Shown here: piece by piece, positions 1 through 8,052 of the stretch
Layout of the letters: every line of letters begins with the position of its first letter
How positions within the stretch are numbered: the first letter of the stretch is position 1
Assembly (NCBI GenBank): GCA_030704225.1
Contig: CP131915.1
Location: 248,001-312,000 of the forward strand
DNA: 64,000 nt
Direction: 5' to 3'
Origin: Kosakonia sp. H02
GTDB lineage: Bacteria > Pseudomonadota > Gammaproteobacteria > Enterobacterales > Enterobacteriaceae
Translations under genes and position numbers: made by a program
Notes under the pieces: model-generated
Databases searched by the model: none
The model's input: only the letters and a program-made list of their open reading frames with translations
Told to the model about the DNA's origin: nothing

Positions 1-512
1 CGGCCGGCCATATAGCCGCCTTCAAACGCGTTATCAATAACGGAATCGGTAAAATCGGCTTTCGCTTCGCCCCAGTCCATAACGACCATGGGTATGTGGC
101 GATACTCTTCCAGCATGCTGAGGACAGATTCCGGGTATTCCGAGCACATCACCAGCAGGCCATCGACGCGTTTTTGCGCCATCATCGACAAATACGCTTG
201 CTGTTTTTCGAGGCTGTTCCAGGCATTACCGAGAATTAAGGTGTAGCCCTTCTGGAAACATTTTTTCTCAACGGCTTCGATGATTTCCGCAAAATAAGCC
301 GCTTCGCTGCTGGTGGCCAGCAAACCGATTGATTTGGTGTGGTTCACTTTCAAACTACGCGCAACGGCGCTCGGGGAATAGTGCAGCTCTTTGATGGCCG
401 CCCACACGGCGTTGCGCGTCTCTTCGGCGACGAAGCGGGTTTTGTTAATTACATGTGATACGGTTGTAGTGGAAACGTTTGCTCGTTTCGCGACGTCTTT
501 GATCGTTGCCAT
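1..512 (-). CDS. purR: Purine repressor PurR (3' part outside window)
   Basis: LacI-family transcriptional repressor of purine biosynthesis, which binds DNA with hypoxanthine or guanine as corepressor. The visible 170 residues start MATIKDVAKRANVS and hold the helix-turn-helix (about residues 2-24), the hinge region with the SPSAVARSLK stretch, and the first part of the periplasmic-binding-like effector domain. The start codon is the ATG complementary to 510-512. The family length is about 341 residues, so about half is missing beyond base 1. Two PurR-type operators lie at this gene, one inside the coding region and one upstream, which fits autoregulation as known in E. coli. Confidence 0.95.
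   Translation of the reverse strand, partial: MATIKDVAKRANVSTTTVSHVINKTRFVAEETRNAVWAAIKELHYSPSAVARSLKVNHTKSIGLLATSSEAAYFAEIIEAVEKKCFQKGYTLILGNAWNSLEKQQAYLSMMAQKRVDGLLVMCSEYPESVLSMLEEYRHIPMVVMDWGEAKADFTDSVIDNAFEGGYMAG
469..486. promoter_or_regulatory. PurR operator inside purR (O2-like)
   Basis: The core AAACGTTTGC at 473-482 matches the PurR box centre and lies in the first codons of purR. E. coli purR is known to carry a second operator inside its coding region; identification here is by sequence match. Confidence 0.6.
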
Positions 513-555
513 CAGATGTTACTCCAGACCATATCATAAGCTCCTGATAATACTT

Positions 556-573
556 AAGGTAAACGTTTGCCTT
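556..573. promoter_or_regulatory. PurR operator upstream of purR (O1-like)
   Basis: AAGGTAAACGTTTGCCTT is a nearly perfect 18-bp inverted repeat around the CG centre, 44 bases upstream of the purR start. It matches the E. coli purR O1 operator from memory. No gene is seen in the rest of 513-809. Confidence 0.75.
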
Positions 574-809
574 TAATCACCCTGAACCCATCAAAGTGAG
601 TGCGGTACGCCGGGAAAACGACACTGGACGTCAGGAGGGGAGTCAATGGCCGGTACGCTAATAAATTTAGCGTCGAATTTTGTCTGATCTTGAGCAAAAG
701 GGGAAGTGATAAAACGTTTCTGATGAGATTTCCCGCAAGATCTTTAGGAAAATTTGTGCAAAAATGCGCAAGCTCACTTTTTGTGGGGAAATTAAAAGGA
801 GAAAAATTG

Positions 810-899
810 ATGAGCACCGATCTTAAGTATTCATTATTCACCACCGTCATCGTTCTGGGCCTGATCGTTTTTGGCGCACTGACCGCTGCACTGCATTGA
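810..899 (+). CDS. ynhF: Small inner-membrane protein YnhF
   Basis: A 29-residue protein, MSTDLKYSLFTT followed by one transmembrane helix (about residues 8-27), ending TAALH. It matches E. coli YnhF in length and in most residues, and also in position between purR and ydhP. The start is chosen because a good ribosome-binding site (AAAGGAG, 795-801) precedes this ATG; the longer open frame from base 600 is not supported. Function is unknown; the family is described as a stress-linked membrane peptide. Confidence 0.88.
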   Translation: MSTDLKYSLFTTVIVLGLIVFGALTAALH

Positions 900-908
900 T
901 CTCTATGG

Positions 909-934
909 GGGAGATTTTTCTCCCTCAGTTTTCC
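909..934 (+). terminator. Probable terminator after ynhF
   Basis: A six-base-pair stem GGGAGA/TCTCCC with a four-T loop lies 10 bases after the ynhF stop, followed by a short T-rich stretch. The weak T tract lowers confidence. Confidence 0.45.
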
Positions 935-1004
935 CGCCTTGTCATTCACCATTTTTATCTGTTGCGCAATAATCTTTTGTCATTCTATGGGCTGCCGTTT
1001 TTTG

Positions 1005-1016
1005 TGACAGCTGTCA
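1005..1016. promoter_or_regulatory. Perfect 12-bp palindrome upstream of ydhP
   Basis: TGACAGCTGTCA is a perfect inverted repeat 57 bases before the ydhP start, in a position suited to an operator. The regulator is not known; this is inference from symmetry and position only. Confidence 0.35.
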
Positions 1017-1073
1017 TACTTTTGCCTTCAGCGACAGTGTCGAGCGTCGGCATGTCTTATTCGGAGCCCAAAT

Positions 1074-2243
1074 ATGAAGATTAATTTCCCTTTGCTTGCC
1101 CTGGCGATCGGTGCCTTCGGTATCGGTACGACAGAGTTTTCCCCGATGGGATTGCTGCCTGTCATCGCGCGTGGTGTCGATGTGTCCATTCCGGCGGCGG
1201 GGATGTTGATTAGCGCCTACGCCATTGGCGTAATGGTCGGCGCGCCGCTGATGACGCTGCTGTTATCGCACCGTGGTCGTCGCAATGCGCTTATCTTTTT
1301 GATGTCTATTTTTACCCTGGGTAACGTGTTGTCGGCCATTGCGCCGGACTACTCCACCTTAATGCTCGCCCGTATCGTCACCAGCCTGAACCACGGTGCC
1401 TTCTTTGGTCTTGGCTCTGTGGTGGCTGCAAGCGTGGTGGCGAAAGAGAAACAGGCCAGCGCGGTCGCCACCATGTTTATGGGGCTGACTATTGCCAATA
1501 TCGGCGGTGTGCCTGCCGCCACCTGGCTGGGTGAAACGATTGGCTGGCGCATGTCATTTATGGCGACCGCCGGGCTGGGCGTGATTGCGATGGCCAGCCT
1601 GTTCTTCTCCCTGCCAAATGGCGGCGCGGGCGCTCGCCCGGACGTGCGCAAAGAGCTGTCAGTGCTGGTGCGCCCGCAGGTGTTGACTGCGCTGCTGACC
1701 ACTGTGTTGGGTGCCGGAGCCATGTTTACGCTCTATACCTATATTTCGCCGGTGCTGCATACGCTTACCGATGCTTCGCCGGTGTTTGTCACCGCGATGC
1801 TGGTGCTGATTGGCGTGGGCTTCTCGATTGGTAACTATCTCGGCGGGAAACTGGCTGACCGATCGGTCACCGGTACGTTGAAAGGTTTCCTGGTGTTGCT
1901 GATTGCCATCATGTTGGTGATGCCGTTGCTGGCGCGCAGTGAGATCGGTGCGGCAATCGGTATGGTGGTGTGGGGCGCCGCGACCTTCGCTGTGGTTCCG
2001 CCGTTGCAGATGCGTGTCATGCGTGTTGCCCATGAAGCGCCGGGACTGTCTTCTTCGGTTAACATCGGTGCTTTCAACCTCGGTAACGCACTGGGTGCGG
2101 CAGCGGGTGGCGCGGTGATTTCCGGCGGTCTGGGATATGCCTTTGTGCCGGTCATGGGGGCTATTATTGCCGGGCTGGGGCTGCTGGTGGTGCTGTTCTC
2201 CGGTCGCTCACAGCCAGAAAGAGCCTGTGCGGCAGTAGAATAA
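1074..2243 (+). CDS. ydhP: MFS transporter YdhP
   Basis: A 389-residue inner-membrane protein of the major facilitator superfamily, drug:H+ antiporter (AraJ/YdhP) type, with twelve predicted membrane helices. It starts MKINFPLLALAIGAFGIG and carries the family stretch around GTTEFSPMGLLPVIA in helix 1. The loop LLLSHRGRRNAL (about residues 62-73) is the MFS cytoplasmic motif between helices 2 and 3. It matches E. coli YdhP over its whole length. Substrate is unknown. It is convergent with sodB and ends at a strong hairpin. Confidence 0.92.
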   Translation: MKINFPLLALAIGAFGIGTTEFSPMGLLPVIARGVDVSIPAAGMLISAYAIGVMVGAPLMTLLLSHRGRRNALIFLMSIFTLGNVLSAIAPDYSTLMLARIVTSLNHGAFFGLGSVVAASVVAKEKQASAVATMFMGLTIANIGGVPAATWLGETIGWRMSFMATAGLGVIAMASLFFSLPNGGAGARPDVRKELSVLVRPQVLTALLTTVLGAGAMFTLYTYISPVLHTLTDASPVFVTAMLVLIGVGFSIGNYLGGKLADRSVTGTLKGFLVLLIAIMLVMPLLARSEIGAAIGMVVWGAATFAVVPPLQMRVMRVAHEAPGLSSSVNIGAFNLGNALGAAAGGAVISGGLGYAFVPVMGAIIAGLGLLVVLFSGRSQPERACAAVE

Positions 2244-2249
2244 ACATCA

Positions 2250-2274
2250 GGAGGGGCGAGCCCCTCCTTTTTTA
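2250..2274 (+). terminator. Rho-independent terminator between ydhP and sodB
   Basis: The stem GGAGGGG/CCCCTCC (2250-2256 with 2261-2267) is followed by a run of T. It lies between convergent ydhP and sodB and best serves ydhP. Confidence 0.85.
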
Positions 2275-2278
2275 TGTG

Positions 2279-2860
2279 TTATGCGGCGAAGTTTTTCGCC
2301 ACAAACGGCCAGTTAACCAGCGCCCAGAAGTGCTCCAGATACACCGGACGGGCGTTACGGTAGTCAATGTAATACGCGTGTTCCCACACATCGACCGTCA
2401 ACAGCGGCGTTGCGTCTGTTGTTAACGGTGTACCGGCGTTGGAGGTTGAAACAATCGCCAGCGCGCCATCGGCTTTTTTCACCAGCCACGTCCAGCCTGA
2501 ACCAAAGTTCTTCACCGCTGCGTCGGTAAACTGCGCTTTGAACGACTCTATGCTGCCAAAGGTTTGCGCAATTGCCGCCGCCAGTTCACCCGTCGGTTCG
2601 TCACCGGCATTGGGCGCAAGGCAATTCCAGTAGAAGCTGTGGTTCCAGACTTGTGCTGCGTTGTTAAACACGCCACCTTCACTATTTTTGATAATCGCTT
2701 CCAGCGGCTGGCCTTCAAACGCGGTGCCTTTAATCAGGTTGTTGAGGTTGGTGACGTAAGCCTGATGGTGTTTGCCGTGATGGTAATCCAGCGTTTCGGC
2801 TGAAATGTGCGGCATCAGGGCCTCTTTTGCATATGGTAATGCAGGTAATTCGAACGACAT
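2279..2860 (-). CDS. sodB: Iron superoxide dismutase SodB
   Basis: A 193-residue cytoplasmic Fe superoxide dismutase that converts superoxide to oxygen and hydrogen peroxide. The metal ligands are visible as His27 (DYHHGKHH), His near residue 74 (VWNHSFYW), Asp and His in DVWEHAYY. Start is MSFELPALPYAKEAL, with AAAGGAGAG just upstream; the in-frame ATG 11 codons earlier lies inside the leader hairpin and is rejected. In E. coli the mRNA start region is paired by the sRNA RyhB under iron starvation; the sequence around this start is close to the E. coli one. Confidence 0.96.
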   Translation of the reverse strand: MSFELPALPYAKEALMPHISAETLDYHHGKHHQAYVTNLNNLIKGTAFEGQPLEAIIKNSEGGVFNNAAQVWNHSFYWNCLAPNAGDEPTGELAAAIAQTFGSIESFKAQFTDAAVKNFGSGWTWLVKKADGALAIVSTSNAGTPLTTDATPLLTVDVWEHAYYIDYRNARPVYLEHFWALVNWPFVAKNFAA

Positions 2861-2888
2861 GGCTACTCTCCTTTCTTCTTTTAATGCA

Positions 2889-2910
2889 CTCAATAGCCCT
2901 ACTGAGTGTG
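2889..2910 (-). promoter_or_regulatory. Hairpin in the sodB leader
   Basis: An imperfect inverted repeat (CACTCAATAG with CTACTGAGTG) lies about 30-50 bases upstream of the sodB start, where the E. coli leader also has a hairpin. A role in mRNA stability or sRNA control is inferred from the family. Confidence 0.45.
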
Positions 2911-2982
2911 CGGGTAGGGTAGCAAAATGAAAGCGCTGACAAAAGAGAGCGTTACCTGCCGCTGTTGCGGCAGGTGAGGGAA

Positions 2983-3804
2983 TTAGCGAATGGTTTTCGG
3001 CGTGACAACGCGGCGGGCACCGACATAATGGCGCTGCCAGTAATCTTCGCTTAAGGACGTGACCTGGATGTCCTGACCGCTACGCGGAGACTGAATGAAT
3101 TTACCGTTGCCGACATACACGCCTACGTGATCGGCGGTACCGCGCCCCTGGGTGCGGAAAAAGACCAAATCGCCGCTTTCCAGTTCAGCCACGTTGACCG
3201 GTGAGGCATCGCGCAGGTGATACATCTCATTGGCGGTACGCGGAATGCGGAATTTCACCAGATCTTTATAGGCGTAATAGACCAGGCCGCTGCAATCAAA
3301 ACCGGTTTTCGGTGAGGTGCCGCCCCAGTGATAAGGCTTGCCAATTTGGTTCATCAGCTTGGACATGGCGGTTTTCTGTACTTTTTGCACGCGCAATTTA
3401 TGCGCATCGGCGAGGGTGCCCGGCTGAGTGCTTTTGACTTTCACGCAGTGGGGTTTTTTATGGCCTTTGCGCGGCGTGCATTTTTCCGTAAAGGTGACGG
3501 TAGCGGTTTTTAATGGGCTGGTGGCTTTACGACGCGAGGTAATTTTGCTGGCTTTCTGACTGGTGGAAACTTTTTTGGTCTGAGTCGTTTTTTTAGAAGT
3601 AACTTTTTCTGCCTTACTGCGACTGCTTTTCTTTGATGTTTTTTGTGATGTTGTTTTTTTCTTACGTTCGGATGCTTTCACCAAATGCGTTTTTTGCACG
3701 GCCGAAGCTGGCGCTTGTTCAGAAGCGTTCGCTAATGGCGTGAAAGACAGCGTGGTGAACAACAAAGCACAGAGCGTGATTGAAGCTTTAGGTATCCGCG
3801 CCAC
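2983..3804 (-). CDS. mepH: Murein endopeptidase MepH (YdhO)
   Basis: A 273-residue secreted NlpC/P60 hydrolase that cleaves peptide crosslinks in peptidoglycan. A signal peptide (ASITLCALLFTTLSFTPLANA) is followed by a Lys/Ser/Thr-rich linker (about residues 30-100) and the C-terminal peptidase domain with the catalytic Cys171 in FDCSGLVYY and His in ADHVGVYVGN. The start is taken as GTG, giving MARIPKAS as in E. coli MepH, because AGGGG precedes it at good spacing; an upstream in-frame ATG (3834) is less likely. The strongly repetitive Lys-rich linker is typical of the family. Confidence 0.9.
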   Translation of the reverse strand: MARIPKASITLCALLFTTLSFTPLANASEQAPASAVQKTHLVKASERKKKTTSQKTSKKSSRSKAEKVTSKKTTQTKKVSTSQKASKITSRRKATSPLKTATVTFTEKCTPRKGHKKPHCVKVKSTQPGTLADAHKLRVQKVQKTAMSKLMNQIGKPYHWGGTSPKTGFDCSGLVYYAYKDLVKFRIPRTANEMYHLRDASPVNVAELESGDLVFFRTQGRGTADHVGVYVGNGKFIQSPRSGQDIQVTSLSEDYWQRHYVGARRVVTPKTIR

Positions 3805-4100
3805 TGAGCAATCCCCTGTTAGGGCAGGCATCAATAATGCTTGCGTATGGTTTTCAAAACTCGTCGATTCTAATCTATAAAAAGCTCAAAAGTTAATACT
3901 GTTTTTGCATCTAAAGCTTCGTTTCGTTAACAAGCGCAAAAAAATTCAGCAAAACGTTTCGCTGCGTTCAAACCTTAAGCAAAATGCGGCCGCCAGATGA
4001 TAAAAGCATGAACGGTGAATAAAATGTTATTTTCCGTTGTGTCCCTGACCCGCTACAATGTCCGATCTCTGCCGTAGAAGATGTTGAAGGAAGCAAGACT

Positions 4101-4445
4101 ATGAGTGAAACAATTGAAAAAATTCAGCGCCAGATCGCTGAAAACCCGATCCTGCTGTACATGAAAGGTTCTCCGAAACTGCCAAGCTGCGGTTTCTCTG
4201 CCCAGGCGGTACAGGCGCTCTCTGCGTGTGGTGAGCGTTTTGCCTATGTCGATATTCTGCAAAACCCGGATATCCGCGCCGAACTGCCGAAATACGCAAA
4301 CTGGCCGACCTTCCCGCAGCTGTGGGTTGAAGGCGAGCTGGTCGGTGGTTGCGATATCATCATCGAAATGTATCAGCGTGGTGAATTACAGTCGCTGATT
4401 AAAGAAGCTGCGGCAAAATATAAAGACGAGCCAAGCGCCGAATAA
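4101..4445 (+). CDS. grxD: Monothiol glutaredoxin GrxD
   Basis: A 114-residue cytoplasmic CGFS-type glutaredoxin that binds and delivers [2Fe-2S] clusters and works with BolA proteins. The active site CGFS is at residues 30-33 after the family stretch LYMKGSPKLP, and the glutathione-binding WPTFPQLWV and GGCDI stretches follow. Length and sequence match E. coli GrxD (115 residues). It stands alone with its own terminator; a possible -10 element TACAAT lies at 4054-4059. Confidence 0.96.
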   Translation: MSETIEKIQRQIAENPILLYMKGSPKLPSCGFSAQAVQALSACGERFAYVDILQNPDIRAELPKYANWPTFPQLWVEGELVGGCDIIIEMYQRGELQSLIKEAAAKYKDEPSAE

Positions 4446-4471
4446 TACTTGCCTTTACTGAGCGAACGATA

Positions 4472-4507
4472 AAAGGGTTCATGTTGCGACATGAGCCCTT
4501 TTTTTAT
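4472..4507 (+). terminator. Terminator after grxD
   Basis: A 12-bp stem with one wobble pair (AAGGGTTCATGT with ACATGAGCCCTT) is followed by seven T. Confidence 0.88.
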
Positions 4508-4685
4508 TGCCGATGCGCTCCCCGCAACCCGTTGACTCAACAATAATTCTTCTGTATTAATGTGCGGCCTTTTTGGTGTAACTCGTTGTAAATTATCTTA
4601 TTTTTAAGAATGTTTAGAAATCGCAGGATAATTTTCTGCTGATGACCAGGGTATGTATTGGATTAAGTAAATTAAGGATGAAGAA

Positions 4686-5621
4686 ATGAAAAAAAGAACC
4701 AGAGTTACGGCAATATTTATGATGCCGCTGGCTTTTTCGGTCGCTGCACAGGAACACATCAATGTTACCCACGAAGAAGTTACCACCGGGATTTCTCTCG
4801 GCACGCTGAGCGGACTGACGAAAGAGAGGGTGTACGATCCCGCCAACGGTGGGCGCAAAGTCAGCCAGCTTGACTGGAAATACCGTAACGCCGCCATTAT
4901 TCAGGGCGATCTGGAGTGGCAGGTCAGATCGTGGCTCTCATTCGGGGCTGCCGGGTGGACAACCCTCGATCACAAAGGCAGCAAAATGGACGATTACGAC
5001 TGGCTATCAGCTTCGCAAGATAAATGGACTCACCACAGTAGCCATCCCGATACGCGGCTTAATTTCGCTAATCAGTGGGATCTGCATTTAACGGGGTGGA
5101 TTTTCAACGAGCCGGACTGGCGTGTTGGCCTGCTGGCCGGGTATCAGCAAAGCCGCTTTAGTTTCAGCGCACGCGGCGGCATATATCAATACGAAAACGG
5201 GGCTTATAACGGTACGTTACCAGACGTGAAGACCATTGGTTACGGACAGCGCTTCGATGTGCCTTATATTGGCCTGACTGGACTTTATCGCTATAACAAT
5301 TTCGAAGCGGGCGGTAGCTTGAAATACAGTGGCTGGACGCGCGCTAAAGGCACAGACAGGCACTATTTGCGCAGCCTGACATTCATCGATAAAACCCAAA
5401 AACAGGATTTCTTTTCCCTCTCTGCGAATGTCGGGTATTACGTCACACAAAACGCGAAAGTCTATCTTGAAGGCACCTGGAATCGCACCATGAATAAAAA
5501 AGCCGACGATACCGTTATCTTTAGTGAAGGTGACAATTATGGGCGTACTGCCTTTAAAAACGGCGCAGGCATAGAGAGCTACAGTCTGTTAGCAACGGCA
5601 GGGCTGAAATACAGCTTCTGA
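4686..5621 (+). CDS. Omptin-family outer-membrane protease
   Basis: A 311-residue precursor of an aspartyl-type outer-membrane protease related to OmpT, PgtE and Pla, forming a ten-strand beta barrel that cuts peptides next to basic residues. A signal peptide ends near residue 21 (SVAA/QEH). The catalytic residues of OmpT are all present: Asp103 and Asp105 in DDYDW, Asp224 and His226 in TDRHY; the protein ends in aromatic Phe as barrel proteins do. It sits between grxD and rnt, where E. coli K-12 carries the helicase gene lhr. The AT-rich upstream region has one PhoP-box-like half site (TGTTTA, 4611-4616) near a GATAAT element; PhoP control is only a guess from PgtE. Confidence 0.92.
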   Translation: MKKRTRVTAIFMMPLAFSVAAQEHINVTHEEVTTGISLGTLSGLTKERVYDPANGGRKVSQLDWKYRNAAIIQGDLEWQVRSWLSFGAAGWTTLDHKGSKMDDYDWLSASQDKWTHHSSHPDTRLNFANQWDLHLTGWIFNEPDWRVGLLAGYQQSRFSFSARGGIYQYENGAYNGTLPDVKTIGYGQRFDVPYIGLTGLYRYNNFEAGGSLKYSGWTRAKGTDRHYLRSLTFIDKTQKQDFFSLSANVGYYVTQNAKVYLEGTWNRTMNKKADDTVIFSEGDNYGRTAFKNGAGIESYSLLATAGLKYSF

Positions 5622-5627
5622 TAAAAC

Positions 5628-5655
5628 AAAACCGGTCTGGTGACCGGTTTTTTTA
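5628..5655. terminator. Bidirectional terminator between omptin gene and rnt
   Basis: The stem AACCGGTC/GACCGGTT is flanked by A-rich and T-rich tracts on both sides; the rnt stop codon lies inside the T tract. Confidence 0.85.
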
Positions 5656-6306
5656 CGCTTGTGGATCGTCGGTGGTGGGCAACGGCCAGCCGCCAAGGCG
5701 TTTCCAGCGGTTGACGATTTCACAAAACAACAGTGCTGTTTGTTCGGTATCGTAGAGCGCAGAGTGTGCCTGAGCGGCATCAAACGCAATGCCTGCGGCG
5801 CCACAGGCTTTTGACAGCACGGTTTGCCCCAGCGCCAGGCCGCTCAGTGACGCAGTATCAAAGGTCACGAACGGGTGAAACGGGTTACGTTTCAGCGCTG
5901 CTCGCTCGGCAGCGGCCATCATAAAGCTGTGATCAAACGTCGCGTTGTGCGCCACCATGATGGCGCGGTTACAGCCCTGATCCTTAATACCTTTGCGCAC
6001 CATTTTGAAAATGGCATGCAGTGCATCATATTCACTGACCGCGCCGCGCAAGGGGTTTGACGGATCGATACCGTTAAACGCCAGCGCTTCCGGTTGCAGG
6101 TTTGCCCCTTCGAATGGCTCAACATGAAAATGCAGCGTGCTGTCAGGCATCAGCCAGCCTTGCTCGTCCATTTTTAATGTAATGGCGGCGACTTCCAGCA
6201 GCGCATCGGTTTTGGCGTTAAACCCGGCGGTTTCAACATCGATCACCACAGGATAAAAACCGCGAAAACGGTCGCACAGACCAGTGAGTTGAGCGTTATC
6301 GGACAT
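5653..6306 (-). CDS. rnt: Ribonuclease T
   Basis: A 217-residue DEDDh exoribonuclease that trims the 3' ends of tRNA, 5S and 23S rRNA. Exo I is FYPVVIDVETAGFN (Asp, Glu), Exo II contains VAHNATFDHSFM (Asp) and Exo III ends in AHSALYDTEQTALLF (His, Asp). The start MSDNAQLTGLCDRFRGFYPVV matches E. coli RNase T; an upstream in-frame ATG would add 11 residues not seen in the family. The lhr gene, adjacent in K-12, is absent. Confidence 0.95.
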   Translation of the reverse strand: MSDNAQLTGLCDRFRGFYPVVIDVETAGFNAKTDALLEVAAITLKMDEQGWLMPDSTLHFHVEPFEGANLQPEALAFNGIDPSNPLRGAVSEYDALHAIFKMVRKGIKDQGCNRAIMVAHNATFDHSFMMAAAERAALKRNPFHPFVTFDTASLSGLALGQTVLSKACGAAGIAFDAAQAHSALYDTEQTALLFCEIVNRWKRLGGWPLPTTDDPQA

Positions 6307-6396
6307 CAGGATCTCTTGATAGGGAAAATGGCAGCGCATTATGGCAAATTTTACGAAGGGATGTAAAACAGCGGGCGCAAAGCGCGCCCGGGGAGA

Positions 6397-6804
6397 TTAA
6401 TGACCCAGCCCGCGACCGGCGTCTTTCTCTTCGATAAGCTCGATTTTGTAACCGTCCGGATCTTCAACGAAGGCGATAACTGTGGTGCCGCCTTTTACCG
6501 GGCCAGCTTCACGGGTGACGTTACCGCCGTTTTTGCGAATCGCTTCACACGCTTCGGCCGCGTTATCTACGCTCAGGGCGATATGACCATACGCGTTACC
6601 CAGGTCATAGCTCTCTACGCCCCAGTTGTAGGTCAGCTCGATCACCGCTTCGTCGCTCTCCGGGCCGTAACCGACAAAGGCCAGCGAGTATTTATATTCC
6701 GGGTTTTCGCTGGTGCGCAGCAGTTTCATGCCCAGGACTTTGGTGTAGAAATCAATTGAGCGTTGCAGGTCGCCAACGCGCAGCATGGTATGAAGTAAGC
6801 GCAT
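6397..6804 (-). CDS. gloA: Lactoylglutathione lyase (glyoxalase I)
   Basis: A 135-residue nickel enzyme that converts the hemithioacetal of methylglyoxal and glutathione to S-lactoylglutathione. Ligands are His5 (RLLHTML), Glu56 (VIELTYN), His74 (YGHIALS) and Glu122 (KIELIEEK), as in E. coli GloA. It lies downstream of nemR-nemA on the same strand, and the three form an electrophile-detoxification operon in E. coli. Confidence 0.96.
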   Translation of the reverse strand: MRLLHTMLRVGDLQRSIDFYTKVLGMKLLRTSENPEYKYSLAFVGYGPESDEAVIELTYNWGVESYDLGNAYGHIALSVDNAAEACEAIRKNGGNVTREAGPVKGGTTVIAFVEDPDGYKIELIEEKDAGRGLGH

Positions 6805-6901
6805 AATGTCCTCTTTTATGAATGAGTTAACGTTCCAGTTCGAAACACGGTTTTTAAGTATAGCGGCCGAAAGTGGCCGCTATCAATGAACAATCGGGAG
6901 A

Positions 6902-7996
6902 TTACAGAGAAGGGTAGTCGGTATAGCCTTCCGCGCCACCGCCATAGAAGCTTTCCGGGCGCTGCGGGTTCAGTTCGGCTTTCAACTGCAAGCGTTTCAC
7001 CAGATCCGGGTTAGCAATATACGCGCGACCAAACGCCACGGCGTCAATTAACCCTTTGCCGATCAAGTCTTCGGCTTTTTCAACGGTATACGCCCCGGCA
7101 CCAATAATCGGGCCGTGGAAGCGGGCACGCACTTTTTCACGGAAGGTGTCGGTATACGGCTCGCCGCCTGCCCAGTCCGGCTCGGACATATGCAGATAAG
7201 CAATGCCGCGTTTGCCCAGTTCTTCAATCAGATAGAGCGCGTCGGCTTCTTCATTCGGTCCGTTGTCGGTGTTCTGGAAAGTACCAATCGGCGATACGCG
7301 GATCCCGATGCGATCTGCGCTCCACTCGGCACATACGGCATCCACCACTTCCAGCACCAGACGGGCGCGGTTTTCGACACTGCCGCCATATTGATCGGTA
7401 CGCTGGTTGGCAGATGGCGAGAGGAACTGGTGCAGCAGGTAACCGTGCGCAGAGTGCAGCTCAACCATGTCAAAGCCCGCTTCACGTGCATTCGCCACTG
7501 CCTGGCGGAAATCGTTAACGATGCCCGGAATTTCTTCGGTTTCCAGCGCGCGCGGCATGGAGGTGTCTTCACGCGTTGCGTTGCCGTTTTCATCACGTAG
7601 CGACGTGCGGGTTCCGGCGCTGATGGCCGAAGGCGCAACCGGTGCAGCACCACCAGGTTGCAGGTTGTTATGGGAAATACGGCCGGTATGCCAGAGCTGC
7701 ACAGCGATACGCCCATTTTCACGATGTACGGCATCGGTAATTTTCTGCCATGCCGCGACTTGCCCGGCGCTGTGCAGACCCGGCGCGCCGGCGTAGCCTT
7801 TTGCCTGGGCGGAAATCTGGGTTGCTTCGCTGATAATCAGACCGGAGCTGGCGCGTTGACGATAATATTCCGCCATCAGTGGCGTTGGGATATCGCCTGG
7901 CTCAATGCTGCGCAGGCGCGTCAACGGAGCCATAAATACACGGTTTGGTGCGGTAATTGCGCCCACTTTCAGCGGCGTGAATAATTTACTGGACAT
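6902..7996 (-). CDS. nemA: N-ethylmaleimide reductase NemA
   Basis: A 364-residue FMN-dependent Old Yellow Enzyme that reduces N-ethylmaleimide, nitrate esters, quinones and other electrophiles with NADPH. A TIM barrel is seen, starting LFTPLKVGAITAPNRVFMAPLTR; the substrate-binding pair is in VELHSAHGYLLHQF and the phosphate-binding end is near GRAYIANPDL. Length matches E. coli NemA. It lies 56 bases after nemR, with a palindromic site between them. Confidence 0.95.
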   Translation of the reverse strand: MSSKLFTPLKVGAITAPNRVFMAPLTRLRSIEPGDIPTPLMAEYYRQRASSGLIISEATQISAQAKGYAGAPGLHSAGQVAAWQKITDAVHRENGRIAVQLWHTGRISHNNLQPGGAAPVAPSAISAGTRTSLRDENGNATREDTSMPRALETEEIPGIVNDFRQAVANAREAGFDMVELHSAHGYLLHQFLSPSANQRTDQYGGSVENRARLVLEVVDAVCAEWSADRIGIRVSPIGTFQNTDNGPNEEADALYLIEELGKRGIAYLHMSEPDWAGGEPYTDTFREKVRARFHGPIIGAGAYTVEKAEDLIGKGLIDAVAFGRAYIANPDLVKRLQLKAELNPQRPESFYGGGAEGYTDYPSL

Positions 7997-8009
7997 AACA
8001 ACTCCTGAA

Positions 8010-8024
8010 TAGACCGGTCGACTA
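8010..8024. promoter_or_regulatory. Palindromic element between nemR and nemA
   Basis: TAGACCGGTCGACTA is an imperfect inverted repeat with a GACCGGTC self-complementary core, 14 bases upstream of nemA. NemR is known to bind a TAGACC-type box; that this is one is inference, and no similar box was seen directly upstream of nemR. Confidence 0.4.
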
Positions 8025-8052
8025 GTGAAACACGAAATAAAAAAGCCTGATG

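Noticed and set aside
600..809. Upstream extension of ynhF from base 600
   Set aside because: The 70 extra residues have no family match; a strong ribosome-binding site precedes the later ATG.
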